Assembly (NCBI GenBank): GCA_018267385.1
Contig: JAFDYN010000011.1
Coordinates: forward strand, 1-64,000
Length of the DNA: 64,000 nt
Direction of reading: 5' to 3'
Origin: Bacteroidota bacterium
GTDB lineage: Bacteria; Bacteroidota; Bacteroidia; Chitinophagales; LD1
Below, piece by piece: positions 48,341 to 57,135 of this stretch. Every line of letters begins with the position of its first letter. Positions within the stretch are counted from its first letter, which is position 1. Under the pieces are notes generated by a model. The model had not been told where the DNA came from, made no database searches, and saw only the letters and a list, made by a program, of their open reading frames with translations. The translations under genes were made by a program, and so were the position numbers.

Positions 48341-50575
48341 CTACTTCAGCGTCTCCTGCAGTAGCCGGAAACCCTCCGCATTATTAGGCCGTTGTAGGGC
48401 ATAGACGATGTTGTCTTTCTCCCGCTCTGTGAGGTGGAAACTGAGCGCCGCCTTCTGGCTTTGTTCATCTGCTGTATACTCAAAGGCGATCATTTGCACC
48501 TTGCCCATCAGTGACTCATTGGCATAGCCGAGCTTCTGGTCCACTACAAAATCCTCATTGCTCATCTGATTGCTAAAGATCGTACCCAGCGGATTGGTGA
48601 TCATGGTGAAGAGGTCTTTTTTATCCTGGCTCAGATCGTCGTACTCGTGGCGGGCATTGTCCCTGATCTGTATGATCACTACACCGTCAGTATTCTCATT
48701 GATCCAGTCTTTGAAGGCACCCAGCACGCGAAAGGTAGCCTCATGGCCCACGTTGTCCAGCGCGCCACCATCCAGTATGTATACCTCCGGCTCGGTGGGC
48801 ATCACAGAGTTGGGCAGGATCAGGGGAAAGGTAGCATTCATCCTCAGGGCGCTGAGCATGGTCAGGTTTTCGCCATGCTGCTGCTTGAAGAATGGCACGA
48901 AGTCTATCGCATCTACATCCATATTGCGGTTCGTCGTGTATTTGCCCACCGGCCGCATCATAAAGCTGACCGGCTGCGGACTGATAAAAAACCGCCTGGC
49001 GTCATTTGTGATCTCCGTGTGCATCACCATCAGTGGTATATGAGCCAGATATTCATCCTGGTAGTAGTCTTTGATGCGCTTGTCCATGATGTGGTCTGTA
49101 TTGGCAGAGAGCTTGCGCTCCATCATATAGCCACGGTCTTTAAAGTAGAGCACACTATCCATATCAAACTGGTGGAAGGGTAGCAGGAGGTCATTGCTCA
49201 TCAGCGCCACCAGGATCGGATTTAGCAGGTCTTTGGTGATATTGTAATAGTACTTCCGGTCCCAGATATTGATCGGATCTCCTTTGCTTTTGCGCAGATA
49301 GAGCTCACGCATATAGGCCGCACCAAACATACCGCCCGAGGCGCCCGATATCATAAAGGTCTTGTCAAACAGATGCCCTTTCAGCAGGCTGTCCGCGTGC
49401 TGCATCACGACTGTGGCAAACCCCGCCGCGCGCATACCGCCACCGCTTACATTGATAAAGACGAGCTTTGGCTTTTTGCCTGCAGGCAGGTGGCGTACAT
49501 TTTTTTTACGCCAGTTGTCCAGTATCGTTCTGAAGTGGGCGAGATCATTTTGTATATTCTTGTTAGATGCTATCTCGCGAAAGTGGTCTATGTCATATTT
49601 CGCTTTGGGCTGGTAGCTGATACCGTAGGCGTGGCTCTCATAGCCCAGCACATCTACTTTGTACAGCGCATTGACAGCTACAAAAAACAGTACGATGGTG
49701 GTCGTAGCCCACCCCTCGGCCCAGTACATCAGCACACCAAAGAGCGACATCACGATAGACAGGAAGAGGAAAACACTCGCCGCCGCCGGTATCTGAAAGA
49801 GGTTATTCTCCATAAAGAAGCCGATACCGACGATAGCAAACAGCGTCACGATCTGCACGAAGAGGGCATTGGTATGATGCTGGCGGTAGATGAGCCTCAC
49901 AGTCTCGGGGTGGTACCGCTCTAGGGCTGCTACAGTGCGGATGCGCAGATTGTAGGCTATGTAGTGATCTGCAAACCGCTCGCCCTGATGCTCATTGCTG
50001 ATCTCCTCAGAGGCAGGCCGGAACCATTTCATCCGCCATCCGCCTTTCTTGCGCTGCTGCTCGGCCTCCAGGGCATTGCGGTTGGTAAAGGTGAAATACA
50101 CGGTGGTCAGCAGCAGTACGGTCACAAAGCCAATGGCGAAGCCCACGAGGCTGAAAAATATTTTGGCAGTGGAGTAATTCTGGCTCTCTGTCTGAAACCG
50201 GACGATAGCCGTAAAATAGGTAATGAGGAAAGCGATCGGAATGATCGAGTTATTCAGAAAGAAAACGCCCATAGGTCGCTGAAACCGCGCCATAAAGCGA
50301 AAACGGTAACTATGCAGCATGTAGCAGTTGAGATTCCACGACACGTAGAAAGCCCCGAAGCCAATACCCACCAGGGTAAAGGCAAGATAGCCCGTATGAT
50401 CCAGGTACTCCGGGTCATAAAACAGATAGGGAGCACCATAGCTGATACCCAGATTGCCGGCTACGAGAAAGAACAACAAGACCCAGAAAGCCAGTAATAG
50501 CTGGTAGCGCTTCAGCGATACGAGGACCAGCTGTACCGGAAAAAAGTAATATATCTTCCTCAATATCTGCGGCAA
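48341..50575 (-). CDS. patatin-like phospholipase with membrane N-terminus
   Basis: A 744-aa protein. The first 310 residues hold several membrane helices. The C-terminal 400 residues form a patatin-like lipase domain with the oxyanion loop VSGGGMRAAGFA, the nucleophile motif GASGG (Ser) and the dyad Asp in DGGALDN. It probably cleaves membrane lipids at the inner membrane. The start is TTG 50575: an in-frame stop lies shortly upstream, no earlier ATG exists, and a -7-like CAACTTTG is at 50605-50598. The gene is followed by the small membrane protein/Lgt-like/radical SAM operon on the same strand, which may be functionally linked. A second copy's 3' end survives at 45542-45592. Confidence 0.85.
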   Translation of the reverse strand: MPQILRKIYYFFPVQLVLVSLKRYQLLLAFWVLLFFLVAGNLGISYGAPYLFYDPEYLDHTGYLAFTLVGIGFGAFYVSWNLNCYMLHSYRFRFMARFQRPMGVFFLNNSIIPIAFLITYFTAIVRFQTESQNYSTAKIFFSLVGFAIGFVTVLLLTTVYFTFTNRNALEAEQQRKKGGWRMKWFRPASEEISNEHQGERFADHYIAYNLRIRTVAALERYHPETVRLIYRQHHTNALFVQIVTLFAIVGIGFFMENNLFQIPAAASVFLFLSIVMSLFGVLMYWAEGWATTTIVLFFVAVNALYKVDVLGYESHAYGISYQPKAKYDIDHFREIASNKNIQNDLAHFRTILDNWRKKNVRHLPAGKKPKLVFINVSGGGMRAAGFATVVMQHADSLLKGHLFDKTFMISGASGGMFGAAYMRELYLRKSKGDPINIWDRKYYYNITKDLLNPILVALMSNDLLLPFHQFDMDSVLYFKDRGYMMERKLSANTDHIMDKRIKDYYQDEYLAHIPLMVMHTEITNDARRFFISPQPVSFMMRPVGKYTTNRNMDVDAIDFVPFFKQQHGENLTMLSALRMNATFPLILPNSVMPTEPEVYILDGGALDNVGHEATFRVLGAFKDWINENTDGVVIIQIRDNARHEYDDLSQDKKDLFTMITNPLGTIFSNQMSNEDFVVDQKLGYANESLMGKVQMIAFEYTADEQSQKAALSFHLTEREKDNIVYALQRPNNAEGFRLLQETLK

Positions 50576-50672
50576 TGGAGCGAAGTGTTTGTGACTTCAA
50601 AGTTGTCGAAACTTCCTCTCTGTCAGTAGCTTTTTGACAATATTTATGCACGGAGGAATGTGCTTTTGACTG

Positions 50673-52160
50673 CTAATTTCCTTGCCACTCTATGGCCCCT
50701 ACACTATGCCTGGTACCACGGGTATAGTCATACAGATCGTCAGGGCGCTGTGTGGCAGGATTGCCCTTATTGTATAGTGGCGAGGTGAGGCTATCGGGAC
50801 GGAAGTCTCCATACTGAGGGTTATAAAAGAGCTGATTGAGATTGCTATTAAAAACACAACTATCCGGCAGAGGTTGCAGTAAGGAGAAGGTATCCTGGTT
50901 CATGCTAAGATTGCAATAACTGAAATGAGCTGCGAGCATAGATGGGGCAGGCGTGAAGGCTATCTCATTATCTTGCGAGCCGACCACAGTACTATTGCTT
51001 ATTGATACAGTGGTAGTATAAGGCCCGACAGGTGTATTGGTGTTGAGATAGGAGAGGCGGTCCGTGAGCGTGAGGGATGGATTCTGGTGATTGATATAAG
51101 GATTAAACTGACTCGCATCTACCATCGTACAGTTATTCATAGTATAGGTGCCACCCATGCCCAGTACCACCATCTGCCCGCCGGAGGAGTGTATCAGGCA
51201 GTTGGTAGCGGTGAGGTTGGTCTGTATGGCTGTCAGCGCATTGCTGGAACAGTTGCGGATGATACACTTATCCAGTGTCACCGTAGGGGTAGCGCTGCTG
51301 CTATAGTTTCGCAGGTCGCTGGTGGTGATCTGAGCGCTGGCCAGCAGGTCCAGCACATACTCGTCAGAGACGCCAAAGGTAGACTGGTCTACGATCACGT
51401 GGTCCATATTGATCGTAGCTCCCCGGCTATACGTGATACCCAGCCACTGCCCCGGCGCATTCTGATAGTCGCGGCGGATATACTGGAAAACTATTGAGTC
51501 ACTCCAGTCACCACCGTGGGCATTGAGGGTTCCGTCTACGGTGATGACAGCATTAGGACCCATGAAGATCTGTGCTTTCGGTTGAATAGTCAACGTAGCA
51601 CCAGGTTTTACAGCGAATATGGGAAGGCCCCCATTTCTATTTACAATGATGTTTGGTTTGTCATTATAAAAAGTGACTGGGGATGTCATTGTAGCACTAT
51701 CACTAAAATAATAGTGCGCATTCTGCCCCATCGCCTCCAGCACCACGTTCTGGGTATTGCCATTGGTGGTGAACTGTATCTGGTCCAGGATGACAAATGG
51801 ATTATTCTGATTGTTTGGGTTCACCGTCACCTCTACAAATACATAGATACTATCATGCGCCGGTATATCCACATTGGTAAACTCCGTCCCCGCCACACCA
51901 TCTACATTGATCCGAAACTGGTTGCCCTGTAGCTGGAGCAGCTTGATGTCTGATACCAGCAGCGACTTGCTCTGCGTATTGCGCACTTTAAAGTAGCGCG
52001 TAGTTGACCCCAGTGTGGTGAAAACAGTGTCAAAGGTCAGCGTATCGGTAGAAAATGACAAAGCCCCCGACTTAGCGAATTGCTCTTTGTGGCAGCTATT
52101 CATCAGCAGGGCAGCGATCAATATCGGGACAATGACTATAAGGGCCTTGGCTATTTTCAC
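50673..52160 (-). CDS. beta-helix lipoprotein
   Basis: A 495-aa exported lipoprotein: LIAALLMNSC is the lipobox. Residues about 35-150 form a beta-sandwich typical of Bacteroidota surface lipoproteins (FSTDTLTFDTVFTTLGSTTR). Residues about 175-430 form a right-handed parallel beta-helix (GATLTIQPKAQIFMGPNAVI, MDHVIVDQSTFGVSD, CIIRNCSSNALTAI). The C-terminal LYNKGNPATQRPDDLYDYTR with GAIEWQ is a recurrent ending of such proteins. It is probably on the outer-membrane surface or periplasmic face; no active site can be named. The start codon is GTG. Confidence 0.8.
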   Translation of the reverse strand: MKIAKALIVIVPILIAALLMNSCHKEQFAKSGALSFSTDTLTFDTVFTTLGSTTRYFKVRNTQSKSLLVSDIKLLQLQGNQFRINVDGVAGTEFTNVDIPAHDSIYVFVEVTVNPNNQNNPFVILDQIQFTTNGNTQNVVLEAMGQNAHYYFSDSATMTSPVTFYNDKPNIIVNRNGGLPIFAVKPGATLTIQPKAQIFMGPNAVITVDGTLNAHGGDWSDSIVFQYIRRDYQNAPGQWLGITYSRGATINMDHVIVDQSTFGVSDEYVLDLLASAQITTSDLRNYSSSATPTVTLDKCIIRNCSSNALTAIQTNLTATNCLIHSSGGQMVVLGMGGTYTMNNCTMVDASQFNPYINHQNPSLTLTDRLSYLNTNTPVGPYTTTVSISNSTVVGSQDNEIAFTPAPSMLAAHFSYCNLSMNQDTFSLLQPLPDSCVFNSNLNQLFYNPQYGDFRPDSLTSPLYNKGNPATQRPDDLYDYTRGTRHSVGAIEWQGN

Positions 52161-52254
52161 ACAATGATTTTGGGCGATAAACGTAAGGAAAAAGAAATTA
52201 TTACGCAGCGGGCTGTTTGCATTAGTCTGATATCGATCGTCTCATGTCTCACAT

Positions 52255-52635
52255 CTATTTCACCGCTATGCAGCTGATCTCTACATTCACGTCCTTGGGC
52301 AGGCGGCTCACCTGTACCGTCTCCCGTGCCGGGAAATCATCCTTAAAGTAGCTGCCATAGGCCTCATTGACCACGGCAAAGTCGTTCATGTCCTTCAGGA
52401 AGATGGTTGTCTTTACGATATGCGTATAGTCCATATGATATGCCTTTAGCACACCGCCTATGTTCTGCATCACCAGCGCAGTTTCTCCCTCTATAGCTCC
52501 CTTGAATACCTCACCGGTAGATGGGTTGATAGCTATCTGGCCCGACATGTACAATGTGCCGTTCACCATCACGGCCTGGCTATAGGGTCCGATAGGGGCG
52601 GGGGCTGCTGCTGTGGGGCTGATATGTTTCTCCAT
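52255..52635 (-). CDS. ridA: RidA-family enamine/imine deaminase
   Basis: A 126-aa trimeric cytoplasmic protein that hydrolyses reactive enamines/imines such as 2-aminoacrylate. The signature AAPAPIGPYSQAVMVNGTLY begins the protein, FKGAIEGETALVMQNIGGVL holds the middle, and the C-terminal ARETVQVSRLPKDVNVEISC contains the catalytic Arg and the family motif. Length is normal. It starts 24 bp after higA on the same strand, so it may be read through from the higBA operon, an unusual pairing. Confidence 0.93.
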   Translation of the reverse strand: MEKHISPTAAAPAPIGPYSQAVMVNGTLYMSGQIAINPSTGEVFKGAIEGETALVMQNIGGVLKAYHMDYTHIVKTTIFLKDMNDFAVVNEAYGSYFKDDFPARETVQVSRLPKDVNVEISCIAVK

Positions 52636-52659
52636 GATTTAAAGTTGAATTATTTTAAT

Positions 52660-52959
52660 TTAAGCTGCGTCTGAAATGTGCGTTTTGATTGCTGATAGCT
52701 CATTTTCTATAGACAAGCGCTCTTCCTCTATATCAAAATCATCTTGCAAGCCCAGCCAGAATTTTGGGGAGTTTCCAAAATACTTGCTTAGCCTGAGCGC
52801 TGTGTCTGCAGTGATCCTTCTTTTCTCTTTCAGGATCTGCGATATCCTGGTTTGAGGTATCGCGATATCCTTGGCCAATTTATAAGCTGAAATATTGAGC
52901 GGGGTCAGAAACTCTTCTAGGAGTACTTCACCGGGATGTATGTTCTTAAGCCTTTTCAT
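52660..52959 (-). CDS. higA: HigA-type antitoxin
   Basis: A 99-aa XRE-family DNA-binding antitoxin. IHPGEVLLEEFLTPLNISAY followed by KLAKDIAIPQTRISQILKEK is the HigA helix-turn-helix, and TADTALRLSKYFGNSPKFWL completes the family pattern. It neutralises the HigB toxin and represses its own promoter. It lies 10 bp downstream of higB, the toxin-first order typical of higBA. Confidence 0.93.
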   Translation of the reverse strand: MKRLKNIHPGEVLLEEFLTPLNISAYKLAKDIAIPQTRISQILKEKRRITADTALRLSKYFGNSPKFWLGLQDDFDIEEERLSIENELSAIKTHISDAA

Positions 52960-52969
52960 TTTCTTCTTT

Positions 52970-53251
52970 TTAGTGGTAATCCATTATTTCTACCTGCATT
53001 GCATTGTTATTGATCCATTGGAAAACGATACGCCATTGATCATTGATACGGATGCTGTAGAAGTCTTTTAAATTCCCTGATAGCTTCTCCAATCGGTTCG
53101 CCGGAGGTATTTTCAGATCTGCGAGATTCACCGAGTTATGCAGCATCCTGAGCTTTCGCCTGCCTGTTTGTTGGATTTCTATTGGTATTTTCTTTACACG
53201 CTCACCGTTCCAGATCTTTTCTGTGTCTTTGTCTCCAAAGGATAAAATCAT
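52970..53251 (-). CDS. higB: HigB/RelE-family mRNA interferase toxin
   Basis: A 93-aa toxin that cleaves mRNA on the ribosome. It opens with MILSFGDKDTEKIWNGERVK and ends with the RelE-fold strands LKDFYSIRINDQWRIVFQWI and an MDYH tail, the HigB family pattern. Length is normal and the frame intact, so the module is probably functional. It reads divergently from the 3HCDH-like gene. Confidence 0.93.
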   Translation of the reverse strand: MILSFGDKDTEKIWNGERVKKIPIEIQQTGRRKLRMLHNSVNLADLKIPPANRLEKLSGNLKDFYSIRINDQWRIVFQWINNNAMQVEIMDYH

Positions 53252-53289
53252 ACTGACGTGATGGATTACTAACGCCTAAGGTAAGCATT

Positions 53290-53322
53290 TTTGCTGACAA
53301 ATCCAATGTTTGTTTACATTTG
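53290..53322 (+). promoter_or_regulatory. consensus promoter of the 3HCDH-like/FemAB-like pair
   Basis: TTTG (53290-53293), a 21-nt spacer and TACATTTG (53315-53322): both boxes are perfect. They lie just before the ATG at 53339. Confidence 0.6.
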
Positions 53323-53338
53323 GCAAAAAGTATCCCCG

Positions 53339-54061
53339 ATGAAAGTACTCATCATAGGCGAAGACGACCGTTTCGCCGATCTCAAGGCCCGGCTGGCCAC
53401 CAATCCTGCCCTGGAGGTGGAGCGCTCTGATGGCGATAGCGAGGAGGACTTCGATCTGTATGATGTGATATTCGATCTCAATTTTGATGATGATCCGTCT
53501 AATATGGAGATATATGCGGATCTCAAAGAGGTGCCGGTTTTTGTCAGCGCGGTCAAGCTTTCGCTGGCAGAGGCCGTCTACGCTAGTGGTGCCAAGGTGA
53601 AATGCCAGCTCTTTGGCATCAATGCCTTGCCTACTTTTATGGCCCAGTCAAAGTGGGAGGTGAGTGCCTACCGCAAATTTGAGATACCTGCACTCACAGA
53701 GCTGATGAAGGCTTTCAATATTGATTTCCTCACAGTAGAGGACCGCGTAGGCATGGTCAAGCCCCGTGTCATCTTTATGATCATTAACGAGGCTTGCTAT
53801 ACCCTACAGGAAGGCACGGCCTCTATAGAAGATATCGATATGGCCATGAAGCTGGGCACTAATTACCCTTTCGGCCCGTTTGAGTGGTGTGACAAGATTG
53901 GTATCACCAGCGTATTTGAGACGCTGGCTGCTATGTATGAGGATACGAAGGACGAACGCTATAAGATCTGTCCGCTGCTCAAGACCAAATATCTGAAGGG
54001 TGAAACCTTCTACCGTGCACCTAAGAAAGAATCAAAGAAAAAAGGAGAATTGGATTTCTGA
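53339..54061 (+). CDS. 3HCDH C-terminal-domain protein with degenerate NAD-binding half
   Basis: A 240-aa protein. Its second half (about 115-220) matches the C-terminal domain of 3-hydroxyacyl-CoA dehydrogenase: VGMVKPRVIFMIINEACYTL, then EGTASIEDIDMAMKLGTNYP and FGPFEWCDKIG. The first half begins MKVLIIGEDDRFADLKARLA and keeps a strand-helix start, but has no GxGxxG nucleotide-binding loop and is very acidic, so it may not bind NAD as usual. It is far shorter than FadB-type multidomain enzymes. It is coupled to the next gene by a TGATG overlap. The catalytic ability is doubtful. Confidence 0.8.
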   Translation: MKVLIIGEDDRFADLKARLATNPALEVERSDGDSEEDFDLYDVIFDLNFDDDPSNMEIYADLKEVPVFVSAVKLSLAEAVYASGAKVKCQLFGINALPTFMAQSKWEVSAYRKFEIPALTELMKAFNIDFLTVEDRVGMVKPRVIFMIINEACYTLQEGTASIEDIDMAMKLGTNYPFGPFEWCDKIGITSVFETLAAMYEDTKDERYKICPLLKTKYLKGETFYRAPKKESKKKGELDF

Positions 54062-54978
54062 TGATCACGCCCAAGATACGCGTACTAAAGCGCACCCAGA
54101 TCAATGAAGCGAAGTGGAACGATGTGATCCGCACTGCCTGCAATAGCCTGCCCTATGCCTACACCTGGTACCTCGATGCCCTATGCCCTAAGTGGATGGC
54201 GCTGGTGGTGGGAGAGTATGAGGCAGTGATGCCCCTGCCTATAGGTCGCAAGTGGGGGATGCTCTTCGTTTATCAGCCTCTTTTTTGCCAGCAGCTCGGC
54301 GTGTTTTACAAGCGCCGCAGTGATGTAATACTAGAGGCTCTGATCAAAGAAGCACTTAAAAAATTCTTCTTTGTCAATCTGAATCTGAACTATGACAACC
54401 GCCTTACCTCACTGCCAGCCAAAACACTGGCAAAAAAGCGCAATCTCACACTTCAGCTCAGCGGCAAGCATTCAGCGCTGCAAAAAGGTTTCTCTGAAAA
54501 TACAGTGCGCAATATCAAGAAAGGCCAGAAGGCCGGCCTCTTGTTTGAAGAGCTAGGCACAAAGGACTTTGCCTCTTTCACTGACTTCTATATAGGGCAT
54601 ACAGCTGTCAAGGATAAAACGTTCAAGACCAGGCATGGAGAGTTTCTGCATCGCCTTACTCAGCAGTTTGCTATACATGAGTGCGGCAGGCTATATGCTG
54701 CCAAAACTCCTGAAGGCGATATCTGCGCCGGCGTGATAGTATTAGAAAACGGCAACCGGATCATACATCTGCTGCCAGCAGCAGATGAGCATGCCCGGCA
54801 GAATGGAGGGATGCACTATCTGGTAGATCAGATCCTGGTGTCCTATGCAGGCACAGATAAACTATATGACTTTGAGGGTTCTTCGGTGGATTCTATTGCC
54901 CGCTTTTACGAAGGTTTCGGCGCAGAAAATCAGCCTTTCTTCATGCTGAGCAAATCACTGTTCAAGCGCAGCAAGTAA
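54061..54978 (+). CDS. FemAB/GNAT-like acyltransferase
   Basis: A 305-aa soluble protein with a double GNAT-type layout as in FemAB proteins. The N-terminal half includes RTACNSLPYAYTWYLDALCP (ligand-contact style) and the C-terminal half ECGRLYAAKTPEGDICAGVI, then NGGMHYLVDQILVSYAGTDK and YDFEGSSVDSIARFYEGFGA, the usual end of FemAB-like folds. Substrates in Bacteroidota are unknown; peptidoglycan or amino-acyl lipid transfer is known for relatives. It is coupled to the 3HCDH-like gene. It converges with the fatty-acid hydroxylase-family gene. Confidence 0.75.
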   Translation: MITPKIRVLKRTQINEAKWNDVIRTACNSLPYAYTWYLDALCPKWMALVVGEYEAVMPLPIGRKWGMLFVYQPLFCQQLGVFYKRRSDVILEALIKEALKKFFFVNLNLNYDNRLTSLPAKTLAKKRNLTLQLSGKHSALQKGFSENTVRNIKKGQKAGLLFEELGTKDFASFTDFYIGHTAVKDKTFKTRHGEFLHRLTQQFAIHECGRLYAAKTPEGDICAGVIVLENGNRIIHLLPAADEHARQNGGMHYLVDQILVSYAGTDKLYDFEGSSVDSIARFYEGFGAENQPFFMLSKSLFKRSK

Positions 54979-54988
54979 GACCCTTGCC

Positions 54989-56233
54989 TCAGGCCAGCCA
55001 GCCCTCTTCCTCAGCGTGGCGAGATACGGATATGACAAACCACACCATGAATACAGCAAAAGCCGTCGCGGACACGATCTCTACGATGGTCAGCCAATGA
55101 TTGTACCAGTAGTAGTAGTAGCTATTCAGTGCGGCCAGTACGAGCATCAGGCGGATCACCTCTGCCCATACGGTCCATTTCTTTCGCTCAAAAATGCCGC
55201 CTATGATCATGATAGACACCGTCAGTATCGAGGCAAAGAACCATTTGTAGAAAGTGGTGATGGAGGCAAAGTGATCCAGATAGACGATACTGCCCGCCAG
55301 TGTGATGATAAACTGTACCGTACCATACACACGGAATAGATCTGTGGTATCTGCGTCATATTTGGTATAGGTTTCTTTGTCTACTTCTTTTACAGATTGA
55401 AAGCCGCCCAGGTATTCCGGCAGCCACCCCGGCCGCGCAGTGATCATACGTAGGCGGTCTGCCCACTTCATCTGCTTCATCTTCTCGCCCATCTCGGCGT
55501 AGTAGTGCAGATTGGCCCATACTGGATTCCAGCTCTTAAACTGCGTCGTGATGCCATAGGTGATCTCCTCTGCATCATCCTCTACTCGGAAGGTGCCAAA
55601 AAGCCTGTCCCAGATGATGAATACACCAGCGTGGTTCTTGTCTATGTACTTAGGGTTCACGGCATGATGTACCCTATGGTGAGACGGAGTATTAAAGAGA
55701 TACTCTATCAGCGGGTGCATCTTGCCTATGGCGCGCGTATGTATCCAGAACTGATACAGCGTATCTACACCGGCAGCGATACCAAAGGTAAGCGGATCGA
55801 AACCCAGGATCGGCAGCGGCAGGAAGATGAAAAACGCGATGAGGTTGTGTATCCATGACTGGCGGAGCGCTACAGAGAGGTTGTACTCCTCGCTCTGATG
55901 GTGTGCCACATGCGCACCCCAGAAGAAATTGATCTCATGGCTCAGCCTGTGCGCCCAGTAGAAGAGGAAGTCAAAAAGCACCAGGCACAGCGCAAAAGCC
56001 CACCACGTGCGCGGCAGATGTGTGAGCGCAAAATGATTGTGCAAGTAGACGTATATGCCAAAGATCAATCCTTTGCTCAGGGCACCAGATAGTTGGCTAC
56101 CTATACCCATGGCAAAATTGGAGATCGTGTCATTCAGGCGGTAGTAGTTTTTCTTCTTGCGGTAGCCGTAGTATGCCTCTAGCAAAACGAGGATAATAAA
56201 GGCAGGGATAGCATAAAATATCGGACTTTTCAT
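54989..56233 (-). CDS. fatty acid hydroxylase/sterol desaturase-family membrane protein
   Basis: A 414-aa membrane protein. The di-iron histidine motifs are intact: HRLSHE, HVAHHQSEEYN and SHHRVHHAVNP, with FIIWDRLFGTF after them. The layout resembles alkylglycerol monooxygenase (TMEM195)-type members, common in Bacteroidota. The C-terminal 140 residues add four further helices. ATG 56233 is used rather than GTG 56242. It may hydroxylate or cleave lipid chains; substrate unknown. Confidence 0.88.
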   Translation of the reverse strand: MKSPIFYAIPAFIILVLLEAYYGYRKKKNYYRLNDTISNFAMGIGSQLSGALSKGLIFGIYVYLHNHFALTHLPRTWWAFALCLVLFDFLFYWAHRLSHEINFFWGAHVAHHQSEEYNLSVALRQSWIHNLIAFFIFLPLPILGFDPLTFGIAAGVDTLYQFWIHTRAIGKMHPLIEYLFNTPSHHRVHHAVNPKYIDKNHAGVFIIWDRLFGTFRVEDDAEEITYGITTQFKSWNPVWANLHYYAEMGEKMKQMKWADRLRMITARPGWLPEYLGGFQSVKEVDKETYTKYDADTTDLFRVYGTVQFIITLAGSIVYLDHFASITTFYKWFFASILTVSIMIIGGIFERKKWTVWAEVIRLMLVLAALNSYYYYWYNHWLTIVEIVSATAFAVFMVWFVISVSRHAEEEGWLA

Positions 56234-56391
56234 GTAGCGCACTGTTTTGGGATAGTAAATTTAACGCATCTCCATGAGTCGGTAAAGCGCAAAAATCAAT
56301 CGGCAGACGAATAATTCAGTTAAATAGCAAGATATTCCACTCAATCAGATCCTATCCAGACTTACTTCAAAATAGTATTTTGTAGTCTCTT

Positions 56392-56838
56392 ATGATTCGA
56401 AAAATATCAATATCGGCAGTAGTTGTCCTCTCGCTAAGTGTTTTGTTTCTATTGGGAGGCATACTATCTTTCATACTCGCCTTTATCGTCAGGATTAGAA
56501 ACCTTGAACCCGTTCAGCCTCTATCCTTCTATATTGAATATCTTGGCACTGGGACTGTAATAATCATAATTGGCTTTACCTTATTGCTTACAGGATTAGG
56601 AATGCTGCGTCGTGGTAAGGCCGGTTTTTCCTACTCGCATTATCTCAAAAAGATGGTGATAGGCGCATTTTTTATGTTTTTAGGACTTATGCTGTTACTA
56701 GTGGTATGGAAAAATCTATTGCTAACGGATACATGGAGGTTTAGCGAAGCTATGCTAGCTCATTTGTTTACGATATTCATTGGTATTTCACTTTTGTGGC
56801 TGGCTGCAAAGCGTTTCGTAGAGGCTAAAACTTTATAA
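56392..56838 (+). CDS. hypothetical four-helix membrane protein
   Basis: A 148-aa membrane protein with four hydrophobic helices (about 5-33, 48-70, 86-107 and 120-141) and short basic loops (RRGKAGFSYSHYLKK). It is AT-richer than its neighbours and uses less biased codons. No family is recognised. It is followed 30 bp later by a second small membrane protein gene on the same strand. Confidence 0.6.
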   Translation: MIRKISISAVVVLSLSVLFLLGGILSFILAFIVRIRNLEPVQPLSFYIEYLGTGTVIIIIGFTLLLTGLGMLRRGKAGFSYSHYLKKMVIGAFFMFLGLMLLLVVWKNLLLTDTWRFSEAMLAHLFTIFIGISLLWLAAKRFVEAKTL

Positions 56839-56868
56839 TCCGGAAACGATATACTAAACTGATTCAAG

Positions 56869-57090
56869 ATGGCAAGTATGAAGCACCAACTCAAGGTACT
56901 ATTCACACTCTGCAGCATACTTTTTGCCTTTACGGGCTGCTTTTTCCTATTCACTGCACTTATCTCCTTTTTGCGTCCGGACATACTGCTCTACGATACC
57001 AAGGGATACCTGATCTCGGTCTTTGTGGCTGTCGTTTGCTTTTCTTTCGCATACACCCTCTTCGGATTGAGCCGCAGGATACAGGTATAA
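56869..57090 (+). CDS. small two-helix membrane protein
   Basis: A 73-aa protein with two membrane helices (about 10-32 and 46-65) and an Arg-rich end SRRIQV. ATG 56869 or 56878 may start it. It may form a pair with the preceding membrane protein. The family is not recognised. Confidence 0.55.
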   Translation: MASMKHQLKVLFTLCSILFAFTGCFFLFTALISFLRPDILLYDTKGYLISVFVAVVCFSFAYTLFGLSRRIQV

Positions 57091-57092
57091 AA

Positions 57093-57117
57093 AATGCCCC
57101 TCGGCAGGGGCTTTTAA
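57093..57117. terminator. bidirectional terminator
   Basis: A hairpin GCCCCT-CGGC-AGGGGC (57097-57112) is flanked by an A-run and TTTTAATT. It lies between the small membrane protein gene and the converging SPFH gene. Confidence 0.8.
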
Positions 57118-57135
57118 TTGTCAGGTGTATCGGAT

